From the NCBI GenBank assembly GCA_002420145.1, contig DIHL01000061.1, positions 1 to 64,000 on the forward strand: a DNA stretch of 64,000 bases, read 5' to 3'. Below the pieces are notes generated by a model. The model made no database searches and was not told where the DNA came from. It saw nothing but the letters and a program-made list of their open reading frames with translations. This document shows, one piece after another, positions 24,815 to 33,460 of this stretch; the stretch's first letter is position 1, and each line of letters starts with the position of its first letter. This DNA comes from Bacteroidetes bacterium UBA5697 (GTDB lineage Bacteria; Bacteroidota; Bacteroidia; B-17B0; Aurantibacillaceae). The position numbers and the translations under genes were made by a program.

Positions 24815-27800
24815 TATTTAATAATTACCAGTTTGTTTTGATGGATTTTATCTCCTGTTACAGCCTTATAAAAATAAATACCACTACTAAATATAGTTAA
24901 AGATATTGATTTTGGCAACTTATTTTCCTGTACATTAAACTCAGTCATTAAACGTCCATTGACATCATAAATGCTTATCAAACAACTTTCATTTTCTTTT
25001 ATTCCATTAATCACAAAATTCACATCTGTATTTGCAGGATTTGGGAATGCTAAAACCTGTAATTCTTTTTCAATAGCTTGAGGTTTTTCTTCTTCCACAA
25101 ATCGTTGATTTTGAGGTTTTGTATGATCAATATACACTTGCTCTTTATAGCCTTTACCAAATAAAGCACGGTTTAATACATTGGCATTGACCGATTTGCC
25201 CAATGGCCATTTATTAAGCAAAGGATTTATTTTGGATGAAATAGCAGTATTGGTTTGATAAGCTTGCGCCATATTACCTTGTTGTTTTAAAGTTAAAAGG
25301 GCCTCTAAATAATCGCAAGTTTCAGCGCTTTCTCCTGCCTGGCGCATCATGGCTATTTGCGCTTGTGCCTGCCCAAATTTACCTTGCTCCATTAAAGCAC
25401 TGATGAATAAATTACGTGATTGAGGACTAATCGTAAAATCTAACTTCGTATATAAAGTATCATACACTGCGGTGTTGGTGCTATCATTTAACACATCGTT
25501 AATGATATCGTTATATAATAATACACGAGCTGTGGTATAGTATTTAATCTCATTTTGCAAATAGGTGCGATGACTCATGCCTGTTTGTGCTGTTAAAATT
25601 TGATTTTTGGTAACATTTGTTATTGTTAATTGATTAAAGGCTGCTAACACTGTTGAGCTTAAGGGGCTATTGGCAACTAAAACATCTTTAAGTGTAGCAT
25701 CGCTATAACTTGGTGTATGGTTTATAAAAGCCATTAATAAATTATCGCTTAAATAAGGGCCTACCTGTATTAAGTTTTGTTTTACCGTACTTTCATTGGT
25801 GTTATTGGTCATATCCACATACAACTGATGCGCATCGGCATCGAGCAACAATTGTTGTTTGGCTGTAATTAAATTGCTCATGTTTTGCAAGTCTTGACTA
25901 GCATTACTTTGAGCCAAACGCAAATGCCCACCCGTTGGTGCTGCACAGACAATACCAGTCACATTACATAAATTAACAAAATAATCAGTAGTGTTATAGC
26001 ATCCTGATTGTGGTAACTCTACATTTGGAGTTGTTCTAGTATTATAAGTTACCTGATTCAATACATTGCCATTACTATTCAAATCTTTGGCGCTGCTGCA
26101 AGTATGACTAAATTCGTTACCCGGTAAATCAGTAACATTTTGAGAACATAAACCCTGTTGCTGAGCAATAGAGCCTTGCATTTGCAAACCCATTACATTT
26201 ACATCGGCAGCATTAATGGTGGCTGTTGTAAATTTATTACATTTTAGTTGTAGGTCGTAGTTTTCTTCTTGTGCCTGTATGCCATAAGCCACATTGCTAA
26301 AGGTGTTTTGCTTAAGCATATTGGCATTAACACCGGTGTTGCTCACAATAATACCATAATCAGTGTCAGTAGCGTTATTGGTATTATCATTAAAAGTGTT
26401 TTCTTTTACATTATAGGCATCACACACATCCAAATATAAACCATAAGGATAATTATAAACCATGCCCGTACCAGCACCACTTGATTCAAGATAACCATCA
26501 CCAATATTAATTAAGTTTCTAAAAACTGAACTTTGCGTGGTACCACGCAAAATAATACCACGATGGTTATTTGTAAATTTAGATACATTGATGTTTGCAA
26601 TAGCCGTAGCAACACTAGCCCCCGCATCTACCCCATAATATAAATTCTCAAAAAGATTTGGTACACCATAAGAATTACAATCTGTTCTACCAAATAGTAG
26701 ACAAGGAGTGGTGGTTGTAAACGTAGCATCCCAAGTAACAATACCATTACCTCGTTTTGAAGTAGTATAAGAAGCAGGGGTATTATTTTTAAAAGTATTA
26801 GATGTTAAACCAATACCTCTAGTTCCCCACATGGTAAGATGAGCTTCTGGTATAAAGTTAGGAATGGCAGTAGTTGCATCTGTTAGAAACTGGGTAGTAG
26901 TAAAAAACGACTTATCATTTACAATTTGATTGAGAGCATTTTTGTTAGTGTAAGGAATAAATTTGGCGCCTTCACGACAATTTATAAATTTAGCATTCGT
27001 GCATTGCACAATACCTCCACCCATTTTTGCCCAATCAATGCTCCAGCCATCTCCATTAATTGTAGCATAACTTTTAATACCAGCTTCTGCATTTTTTACT
27101 GTAGCGCTGTTTGTCATCACGCACCATCCATGATAAGGATAAAAACTACCCGATAAAATTTGTTTTTGATTTTGGTCGCCTTGCAACTCAATACCTTTCC
27201 ATAAATAGCCATCACATTCGGATGCGGCTGTTAACGTAGCGTTATCAACAACCAATTTAGCTCCTGCTTCCACATACAAACGGCTATTTGGTCCAAACTT
27301 TACAGTTGTGTTTTGAATGGTTAATATAGCTCCAGCTTTAACTGTGACAGATGTGTTTGGGAAATTTTGAGGAGTGGTCCAAGTAGTATTGGTAGTTATA
27401 CTGGTTGTTGGTACTGTTTGAAAAGGTAAATCAACCTCAAACGCACCACGACCATAGGTTGTAACTATTAATTTATTTTTACAAGGGTTGTACTTTACAG
27501 CAAATGTTTGAACAGAAGGACTTTCACCATATCTGCACCAATGCCCTGCCATTGTATTATCAGTATAATAAACTCCATCTAAGGTTGCAGCAAACACAAT
27601 TTCTAATGAACCTTCGATAGCTAACACGTCAAAAACTGGAATGTTATCAAATGTATTAAATATATCAGCATTTGCCCAATTAACACCTCCATCTGTAGAT
27701 TTCCATATTTTAAAATCTGGATTCAAGCCACTTGAACTAACCCATACTTTATTTCCATCATCAGGTTTACAAGTAATACCAGAAAGTATAGGGAAATCCG

Positions 27801-30036
27801 AAGCAGATATAGCATTTGCAGCTTTTGCATCACGGTATAATGCATTAGTTATATTATATGCCGCCGATGGCGTAAATTCATTACCGGTATTATTATGACC
27901 ATAACCATTAGTAGATTTTAAAATAATAGAAGGGGTTGTGTAATCTGGTGTTAAATCGCATGCACTTGGGTTAGATACATTAGGATTATAAAAGTGATTT
28001 AGCCTTTTTGTAATCGCATAAACATTTAAAGGTTGTCCAACAATATATTTTTGATGAGTTGTTTTAAAAGCTTCATTTTGACAAATACCATTAAAAGTTT
28101 GTCCACTATAATTAAATGTAAAAGAAAAACCATTTAAATTCCCACCAATACCTGCCCAAGAACCTGAAGAATATTTCATCATCTGATAATGACCAATAAG
28201 TACCTTTTCTCCAGGAAATTGAGGATCTTCAAAATAATCTGTTCCATTACCTGCAGTAATTATTGACGTAAGAGGGGCACTACCATTTGTATAATTAAAA
28301 TAATAATACTCTGTATTATAACTTGGCCTTACAATAGCATCAGTTGCATTTTTATTAAGAATAGTAGCAACATATCCATCACCTCCTGATACAGTATTAG
28401 TTTTCCATACATTATTTGCTAATGGCCCTCCAGTGTATTGTATACCGTTATCTTGTAATGCCGCTAATCTATATTCTCTATCCAGCTCTGAATCATCAAA
28501 TTGCCAAAGTAATTGAGCTTGTATGCCCTTATTTTTATATGTAAATATCGTTAAGTTATGTGTAGTTTGAACTTGAGCAACCGAAATACCACCATCATTA
28601 CACATCCATAATTTTGTTGGGGTACTTGGATGTATATATAAGCCCTGTATATCAGCATGATGATTTCCAGAATATGTTTCTCTGAAGATGCCATTTAAAC
28701 TAGAACCAAAGTGAGTACTTCCAAAGTAATAAGAATTAGCTATAGGACTTACTAAAAATGGTATTTTATCTTTATGTAAACCACCTGCAAACGATGAGGC
28801 GGAATTATATAAAACATTTTGCCATTGAGTTGTCAATATATTTGGTAAGGCTAAATTATGTATTGCAACTTCATAAAAATATGGTGAAGCATATGGATTG
28901 GTAGTTGGATGATATGCAGGATTACGCTCACGAATATAAATTAATGCATACACTACATTATTTGCATGAAATGGAGAGTTTACAATATTGATTTGAACAA
29001 TTTTTTTTGTGGTAGAGCCTTGATAATTTCCGTTACTTAAGTTCAGATTTTTTGAAGTTCCAGTTGTCAATGTCCATGGATTTGGACTGGTTGAAAAAGG
29101 GTTTGCGCAATAATAAATATTTATTCCACTAATAAACCACTCAGGACTAGTTCCATTATATGCAAAAGTTAGTCCTTGTAGTTGTGTATCAGTGAACGTA
29201 AAACTCAAATCTTTAGTCCAAGAAATAGAACTTAGAGCAGTTGCAGCATTTTTGCATATATATACTCCATCTGTGGATGTAAAAATCAAATTATTATTAT
29301 TTGTTGGATCCATTTTTAAATTGTAAATCGATCCGCCAAAATCAATTAGATTGGAGCTAATTCCAGTGTTTATTTTCATCCAAGTATTACCTCCATCATC
29401 AGTACCATATATTCCAGAGGTAAAAAGCGGAAAATCTCTTTGATTAGTTAAATAACTACCTACATCAAAACCACCATTTGGAGTCCCAGTTGTAACATAC
29501 ATTCTTTCAGGATTAGAAGGATCAATCACTAAATTACCAATACTTGAAAATGGTATATCTCGATCAGTGTTTAATCTTGCCCAATTTTCACCATCATCTG
29601 TGGTTTTCCAAATACCTCCAAAACCACTTAAAGCAAAAATTATTTTATTATTTACACCATCATAATTTGGATGAAAGGTTAATCTATGAATCAAACCAGC
29701 ACCAGCCAAATTACTTGAGTTATTTACTTCCATCGTAGGTCCAATTTCTTTCCATGTAGGCACAAAGTCATTGCTGCAATTTGAATTTTGACTGCGATGG
29801 TTAAGTAAATTGGTGCCAAAATTTTTAAAATTTTGCGCAGCAGTGCTAAAACTGCCTTGGGCATTAATTTGCCCATCCCATCTTTTAAAGATTCTTCTAA
29901 CTTTTGCTTTTGGTCCATCTTCTGTGCTATCATTTGGGTATAAAGAATCAACCGAATGGGCAATTGAATAAAATCCTTGGGCTGTTATTTGCAAACTGCA
30001 AATAACGAATAACACTAATAAACACGTTTTTTTCAT
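24814..30036 (-). CDS. Giant secreted protein: sortilin/BNR-like propeller, beta-helix and type IX sorting domain
   Basis: This 1740-residue protein begins with a signal peptide (MKKTCLLVLFVICSLQITAQ). Residues about 100-870 hold repeated Asp-box/BNR blocks such as GGIWKTTDDGENW, GIYGTDDGGNTW and IWKSTDGGVNW, as in VPS10/sortilin-type propellers. From about 880 to 1280 there is right-handed beta-helix sequence (runs like NTFKNNTPAS, NKFTTATINA). A helical stretch around 1370-1650 follows, and the end is a sorting domain (VLAFPNPANTDVNFVI, ISIYDVNGRLM, SSGIYFYKA, KLVIIK). It is probably a large surface or released adhesin or glycan-binding protein; no catalytic residues were recognised. It is first in a two-gene operon. 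Confidence 0.82.
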   Translation of the reverse strand: MKKTCLLVLFVICSLQITAQGFYSIAHSVDSLYPNDSTEDGPKAKVRRIFKRWDGQINAQGSFSTAAQNFKNFGTNLLNHRSQNSNCSNDFVPTWKEIGPTMEVNNSSNLAGAGLIHRLTFHPNYDGVNNKIIFALSGFGGIWKTTDDGENWARLNTDRDIPFSSIGNLVIDPSNPERMYVTTGTPNGGFDVGSYLTNQRDFPLFTSGIYGTDDGGNTWMKINTGISSNLIDFGGSIYNLKMDPTNNNNLIFTSTDGVYICKNAATALSSISWTKDLSFTFTDTQLQGLTFAYNGTSPEWFISGINIYYCANPFSTSPNPWTLTTGTSKNLNLSNGNYQGSTTKKIVQINIVNSPFHANNVVYALIYIRERNPAYHPTTNPYASPYFYEVAIHNLALPNILTTQWQNVLYNSASSFAGGLHKDKIPFLVSPIANSYYFGSTHFGSSLNGIFRETYSGNHHADIQGLYIHPSTPTKLWMCNDGGISVAQVQTTHNLTIFTYKNKGIQAQLLWQFDDSELDREYRLAALQDNGIQYTGGPLANNVWKTNTVSGGDGYVATILNKNATDAIVRPSYNTEYYYFNYTNGSAPLTSIITAGNGTDYFEDPQFPGEKVLIGHYQMMKYSSGSWAGIGGNLNGFSFTFNYSGQTFNGICQNEAFKTTHQKYIVGQPLNVYAITKRLNHFYNPNVSNPSACDLTPDYTTPSIILKSTNGYGHNNTGNEFTPSAAYNITNALYRDAKAANAISASDFPILSGITCKPDDGNKVWVSSSGLNPDFKIWKSTDGGVNWANADIFNTFDNIPVFDVLAIEGSLEIVFAATLDGVYYTDNTMAGHWCRYGESPSVQTFAVKYNPCKNKLIVTTYGRGAFEVDLPFQTVPTTSITTNTTWTTPQNFPNTSVTVKAGAILTIQNTTVKFGPNSRLYVEAGAKLVVDNATLTAASECDGYLWKGIELQGDQNQKQILSGSFYPYHGWCVMTNSATVKNAEAGIKSYATINGDGWSIDWAKMGGGIVQCTNAKFINCREGAKFIPYTNKNALNQIVNDKSFFTTTQFLTDATTAIPNFIPEAHLTMWGTRGIGLTSNTFKNNTPASYTTSKRGNGIVTWDATFTTTTPCLLFGRTDCNSYGVPNLFENLYYGVDAGASVATAIANINVSKFTNNHRGIILRGTTQSSVFRNLINIGDGYLESSGAGTGMVYNYPYGLYLDVCDAYNVKENTFNDNTNNATDTDYGIIVSNTGVNANMLKQNTFSNVAYGIQAQEENYDLQLKCNKFTTATINAADVNVMGLQMQGSIAQQQGLCSQNVTDLPGNEFSHTCSSAKDLNSNGNVLNQVTYNTRTTPNVELPQSGCYNTTDYFVNLCNVTGIVCAAPTGGHLRLAQSNASQDLQNMSNLITAKQQLLLDADAHQLYVDMTNNTNESTVKQNLIQVGPYLSDNLLMAFINHTPSYSDATLKDVLVANSPLSSTVLAAFNQLTITNVTKNQILTAQTGMSHRTYLQNEIKYYTTARVLLYNDIINDVLNDSTNTAVYDTLYTKLDFTISPQSRNLFISALMEQGKFGQAQAQIAMMRQAGESAETCDYLEALLTLKQQGNMAQAYQTNTAISSKINPLLNKWPLGKSVNANVLNRALFGKGYKEQVYIDHTKPQNQRFVEEEKPQAIEKELQVLAFPNPANTDVNFVINGIKENESCLISIYDVNGRLMTEFNVQENKLPKSISLTIFSSGIYFYKAVTGDKIHQNKLVIIK

Positions 30037-30620
30037 GGTTTTTTGTTTAAGTTGTAAGTGTAGTGATTTAATTGATTTGTTATTTTAAAAAATTATTAAG
30101 TGTATGTGATTTTTTTATATGTGTAATGCATTATCTGATAAATGCTTTTCAATTTGCTAAATTATGTTTTAATACTTTAAATTATATATCTCCTATTACT
30201 AAATTAATAATATGAAAACAGTGTTGTAATCTACATGTATGATTTTGCAATGTCAATACGTATAAATACCTGTTTTTTATCTAAGTAGTAGTACTTAGTT
30301 TTACTTGAATGTAAAACAACTCAATTTTACTTTAATTAACTTATTACTAAACACTTAATGAAACTATAAGTAAGTAGTACTACTTAGTTTTTGCGTAAAT
30401 TTTACTTAAAAAGTGGCTATTTTAAATTGAAAAATGGTTATCGTAAAACGTCACCTTTTATAAATTAATTTAGCAAAGTGAATCTAAAGTTCTATCAAGC
30501 AAATTGTTCTACTATCATTTTATACTCATTTTCTTTGGAGCATACATCTTTTTATGTTGAGTAGTTTTGCTCCTTAATATAGCGGTACTATTTCGTAACT
30601 GATAAGTACTATTTTGTTTT
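30037..30620. other. Gene-free AT-rich region upstream of the 1740-residue gene
   Basis: No frame here has coding character. The stretch should contain the promoter of the minus-strand type IX cargo operon, but I find no clear TAnnTTTG box. It holds related AAGTAGTACT-type palindromes near 30282 and 30371, and weak precursors of the 21-bp array near its right end. Confidence 0.5.
30371..30386. promoter_or_regulatory. Perfect 16-base palindrome TAAGTAGTACTACTTA
   Basis: The sequence reads the same on both strands over 16 bases. A degenerate relative, TAAGTAGTAGTACTTAG, lies 89 bases to the left (30282-30298). Both sit in the long upstream region of the type IX cargo operon, so an operator for a dimeric regulator is possible. 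Confidence 0.4.
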
Positions 30621-31208
30621 GAAGCAATAAGTATAAATTGTTTTTTATTATTCTATTTTCATTTAAACTTAAGCTTAGATAGGTTTTGCTTACTCAATAT
30701 TGATTCTTGCTTAAGCGGAGAGACGGTTTGCTTAAGCATGGATGAGTTTTGCTTAAGCTATATTGATGGAGCAATAAGCAGCAAGCAATTTTGCTTACTC
30801 TATTTTTAGTTTTGCTTAAGCGGAGTGACGTTTTGCTTAAGCTATATTGATGGAGCAGTAAGCATTAGTCATTTTTGCTTAACCATGTATGAGTTTTACT
30901 TAAGCATTTTTGATGGAGCATTAAGCAGCAAGCAATTTTGCTTAAGCATGAGTGAGTTTTGCTTAAGCAATTTTGGTGGAGCAGCAAGCATCAGCCATTT
31001 TTGCTTACTCAATTTTTAGCCGTGCTTAAGCTATGGTATGTTTTTATGAAGCATCAAAACAAATAACTAAAGCAATCATAACTTATATGTCCATCTTCAT
31101 GGTCATAGCTTAAGCAACATTAACATGTACTTAAGCAGTAATTATTTTATCATAAGCCAACCTTTTGTTTGTTAAATCATAATTAGTTTTTACTTATTCA
31201 ATAAAAAA
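30621..31208. repeat. 21-bp-periodic tandem array built on GCTTAAGC (about 28 units)
   Basis: About 28 contiguous units of exactly 21 bases cover this stretch. Type A units begin TTTTGCTTAAGC (variants TTTTGCTTACTC, TTTTACTTAAGC). Type B units begin GGAGCA-x-TAAGC (30768, 30852, 30915, 30978; weaker at 30621). The palindrome GCTTAAGC occurs nine times (30709, 30730, 30751, 30814, 30835, 30940, 30961, 31024, 31108), and every spacing is a multiple of 21. B units recur every 63 or 84 bases. Units differ by many substitutions but no net insertion or deletion. One frame reads FCLSxxx heptapeptides but contains TAG codons. Confidence 0.85.
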
Positions 31209-31313
31209 ACGGATGCCAATTATAAAATAAAAACGACCAGTTATTTTAAGGTTACAACCACTTGCAAAACAAAGCGCGTTTTTACATTTTTTAAGACGCT
31301 GTTAAAATAGTTT

Positions 31314-31330
31314 TTGGCACAAGGCTTGAA
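31314..31330 (+). promoter_or_regulatory. Possible sigma-54 promoter (TTGGCAC-N5-TTGAA)
   Basis: TTGGCAC at 31314-31320 and TTGAA at 31326-31330 have the spacing of a -24/-12 promoter. The -24 half is perfect; the -12 half has TTGA instead of TTGC. It points toward the hypothetical gene at 31614, about 280 bases away. Confidence 0.3.
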
Positions 31331-31360
31331 ATGCTTAGGGCAAGGAGGAAGAAAAAGACC

Positions 31361-31402
31361 ACCCCGTCAGCAAGGACTGACACCCCTCCATAAACGGAGG
31401 GG
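31361..31402. repeat. Bacteroidota-type dispersed repeat with two hairpins
   Basis: ACCCC is followed by GTCAG-N6-CTGAC (31366-31381) and then by perfect arms CCCCTCC and GGAGGGG (31383-31402). GC content is well above the neighbourhood, and the layout is typical of repetitive intergenic elements of this phylum. Confidence 0.6.
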
Positions 31403-31567
31403 AATAAAAAAAAGAAAGGAGAAAAAATGAATCCACCTAAGCATAAAGAAAAATCTTGCAGAGAGTAGAAGTTCGAAATTGTGCAAGCGGGTTTTAAAAC
31501 AAAAACGATTCACGAAAGAAAAATGTTTTTGAAAAAATAAAAATAAAAACCATTTGTCTTTATAAAA

Positions 31568-31583
31568 CCTAATATCTATTAGG
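31568..31583. promoter_or_regulatory. Inverted repeat CCTAATA-TC-TATTAGG before a hypothetical gene
   Basis: Perfect seven-base arms with a two-base centre end 30 bases before the ATG at 31614. The position fits an operator or a 5'-leader hairpin. Confidence 0.4.
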
Positions 31584-31613
31584 AAAGGCAAATACAAAAA
31601 ACAAATAATAATT

Positions 31614-32312
31614 ATGTCTTTAAATATAAGTTACATTCCTTCGTCTGATAGTGACAGGAGTGTATGGTTGAATAACTTTTCAACCAAAATTAATACCTAT
31701 GCTACTTTAGTTGGCATAACAGCTGCCGAGGTAACGGCTATACAAAAAGATACCGCTATGTATGTTTACATCATTAATATGTTGGAAGCTTACAAACAAA
31801 CGGTAAATAACATTACCTCCTACAAAAATCTATTAAAACGTGCCGTAGGGCAACAACACTTAGGGGCTATCCCAAGTCCTCCAATCTTAGGTACAGCACC
31901 TGCAACAGTTTCCGAAGGTGTGTTTGATAGAATTAGTAAATTGGTAAAACGCATCAAAGCAAGCACTAATTATACCGAGGCTATGGGTAACGACTTAGGT
32001 ATCATTGCTCCAACTCAAACTATCGATATTGCTACTATGCAACCCGATTTAAGAGTGAGCTTGGATGCCGACAGGCCACACATTAAATGTAGTAAAGGTT
32101 ATGCGGATGCAATTGACCTTTATGTAGACAGGAAAGATGCTTTAGGCTTTGTGTTAATAGGACGCTTACTTAAACTTGATTACATTGATGTAGTGAGTTT
32201 ACCTGCAAACACTGTTCTTGCCGAATGGGATTACAAAGCTCGTTATGTGATTGGCAACGACCCAGTTGGTTTAATGAGTTCAGTGGTAAGTGTGGTAGTT
32301 AAGAAGTCGTAG
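31614..32312 (+). CDS. Conserved-looking hypothetical protein with fibronectin-like C-terminus
   Basis: I do not recognise a named family for this 232-residue protein. There is no signal peptide. The N-terminal half is helical (WLNNFSTKINTYA, then VYIINMLEAYKQTVNN), a Pro-rich linker (GAIPSPPILGTAP) sits near 85, and the C-terminal 100 residues are strand-rich, ending LAEWDYKARYVIGNDPVGLMSSVVSVVV, which has the cadence of a fibronectin type III strand pair. Codon use includes more GC-ending codons than neighbouring genes. It stands alone between a repeat-rich region and another repeat, so recent acquisition is possible. Function unknown. Confidence 0.65.
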   Translation: MSLNISYIPSSDSDRSVWLNNFSTKINTYATLVGITAAEVTAIQKDTAMYVYIINMLEAYKQTVNNITSYKNLLKRAVGQQHLGAIPSPPILGTAPATVSEGVFDRISKLVKRIKASTNYTEAMGNDLGIIAPTQTIDIATMQPDLRVSLDADRPHIKCSKGYADAIDLYVDRKDALGFVLIGRLLKLDYIDVVSLPANTVLAEWDYKARYVIGNDPVGLMSSVVSVVVKKS

Positions 32313-32410
32313 TCTATCGTTATCGCGAGGTACGAAGCGATCTTATATTCCGTATCTCTTCACATGAGATTGCTTCACCTCTTAGTGTCGGTTGGCAATG
32401 ACGAACAAAA
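32313..32410. repeat. Imperfect palindromic intergenic repeat (GAGGTACGAAGCGATCT family)
   Basis: GAGGTACGAAGCGATCT on the left is roughly inverted as GAGATTGCTTCACCTC on the right, followed by GGCAATGACG. This arrangement is typical of dispersed repeats between genes in the phylum. Confidence 0.55.
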
Positions 32411-32414
32411 AAAT

Positions 32415-32445
32415 CCCTCTGTTAGAAATAGCAGGGGGATTTTTT
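32415..32445. terminator. Terminator-like hairpin, copy 2 of an identical pair
   Basis: The stem-loop and T-tract are identical to those at 23188. A-rich sequence on the left and T-rich on the right let it act in both directions between convergent genes. Its right end overlaps the stop of the phosphatase gene. Confidence 0.7.
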
Positions 32446-32896
32446 ATGCAAATGTGATATGTTGGCAAGCTTTATAAACCATTTGAAACACATCTTCAAA
32501 GCCTTGTTCTCCTCCAAAGTAGGGGTCTGGTACTTCTAAATCTTGATTGGGGTGGGAGGCATTTAATAATAAATCAACTTTAGTTTTGTGCTCTTTAGTA
32601 GTTGCTAAAGCTAATACATTTGCCAAATTACTTTTATCCATCACGAAAATTTTATCAAACTTATCAAAGTCGGATGTTTTAAACTGACGGGCTCTTAATG
32701 GTTTTAAGTCTACATTATGATTAGCCGCATTAGCAATCGTTCGTTTATCTGGAGCCTCATCAATATGATAATCAGATGTGCCAGCAGAATCTACTCGCAT
32801 ATTAATATTATTTTCTTTAATGAGTTTAAGCATGATGCCTTCTGCCAAAGGCGAACGACAGATGTTACCTAAACACACCATTAAAACTTTTTGCAT
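32444..32896 (-). CDS. Low-molecular-weight protein tyrosine phosphatase
   Basis: This 150-residue protein carries the C-x5-R-S phosphate-binding loop at once: MVCLGNICRSPLAEG, with nucleophile C8 and R14, and the general-acid loop VPDPYFGGEQGFEDVF near 121-136. Length and layout are standard. Enzymes of this type in glycan systems (Wzb) dephosphorylate the Wzc tyrosine kinase. A Wzc-like kinase lies 27 kb away at 60194, but a link is only inferred. It is monocistronic on the minus strand. Confidence 0.9.
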   Translation of the reverse strand: MQKVLMVCLGNICRSPLAEGIMLKLIKENNINMRVDSAGTSDYHIDEAPDKRTIANAANHNVDLKPLRARQFKTSDFDKFDKIFVMDKSNLANVLALATTKEHKTKVDLLLNASHPNQDLEVPDPYFGGEQGFEDVFQMVYKACQHITFA

Positions 32897-32919
32897 ATTT
32901 TTTTGTATTTAAAAATTAT

Positions 32920-33058
32920 TTTACCACATAGAAAGATAGGATATACAGAATGTATTAACCTTTAGTAATAGCGAGTTTACATAGTATTGAAGCGACGCTT
33001 CGATATGTGTAACTATCTTATTATAATTTAATATTTTCCTATGAACCTATGTGGTTAA
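32920..33058. repeat. Long inverted-repeat element (TTACCACATAG ... CTATGTGGTTAA), copy 1
   Basis: The termini TTACCACATAG and CTATGTGGTTAA are near-perfect inverted repeats about 140 bases apart. The centre has a small hairpin, GAAGCGACGCTTC. A relative with the same ends and a matching central hairpin is at 53514. It separates the phosphatase gene from the YbjN-like gene. Confidence 0.7.
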
Positions 33059-33061
33059 AAA

Positions 33062-33457
33062 TTACTTTTCTTCTACTGGAACAAAATTACTTTGCTCAGC
33101 ATAAAAAGCAGTTTTAGTTAACACATTAATAATATTCTCTTTTGATAAAGAGCCTGCTTCAGTGGTATATTTTAAAAATACAGAATCATCCATAATGGCA
33201 TAAGCAACACCACTTAAGCCATAATTTTTTTGTAATAAGTGTAACATAAAAGCTTCTTTGTTTTCATCAGGCATTCCGCATAAAGGAGCAACTACTTGAA
33301 ATAAAAAATTCTTTTCTTGTTCCCAAACATCTACCATGATATCAAACTTTCCTTTTTTTAAATTCCATTGTCCTGGTTGATCACCATGTGTTTCATCAGG
33401 ATTTAATCCTAATTCCGTGATAGCTTCATCTACTAACTTGTAATAATTTTGTAACAT
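33062..33457 (-). CDS. YbjN/CesT-like small protein
   Basis: This 131-residue protein has the alternating helix-strand layout of the YbjN/type III chaperone-like fold: MLQNYYKLVDEAITEL helix, IMVDVWEQEKNFLFQVVAPL strands, then helices with LHLLQKNYGLSGVAYAIMDD. No catalytic motif is visible. Relatives are described as sensory-transduction regulators or chaperones, without firm biochemical roles. It ends transcription that begins with the class IV aminotransferase gene, three bases upstream. Confidence 0.55.
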   Translation of the reverse strand: MLQNYYKLVDEAITELGLNPDETHGDQPGQWNLKKGKFDIMVDVWEQEKNFLFQVVAPLCGMPDENKEAFMLHLLQKNYGLSGVAYAIMDDSVFLKYTTEAGSLSKENIINVLTKTAFYAEQSNFVPVEEK

Positions 33458-33460
33458 GTG

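Larger units (their letters stand above)
31209..31613. other. Gene-free stretch between the array and the next gene
   Basis: This 405-base stretch holds a possible sigma-54 site (31314), a GC-rich repeat with hairpins (31361-31402) and an inverted repeat close to the next start (31568). No frame in it has coding character. Confidence 0.5.

Noticed and set aside
30825..31019. 64-codon frame with FCLS heptads as a real gene
   Set aside because: It is a slice of the 21-bp array between stop codons, with no start context; the same frame has TAG in two units. Kept only as a finding.
30621..31208. CRISPR array
   Set aside because: Units are contiguous 21-bp repeats with gradual divergence and no unique spacers, and no cas genes are near.
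31367..31597. 76-codon minus-strand frame
   Set aside because: It is Phe-rich, runs through a GC-rich repeat hairpin, and shows no family resemblance.
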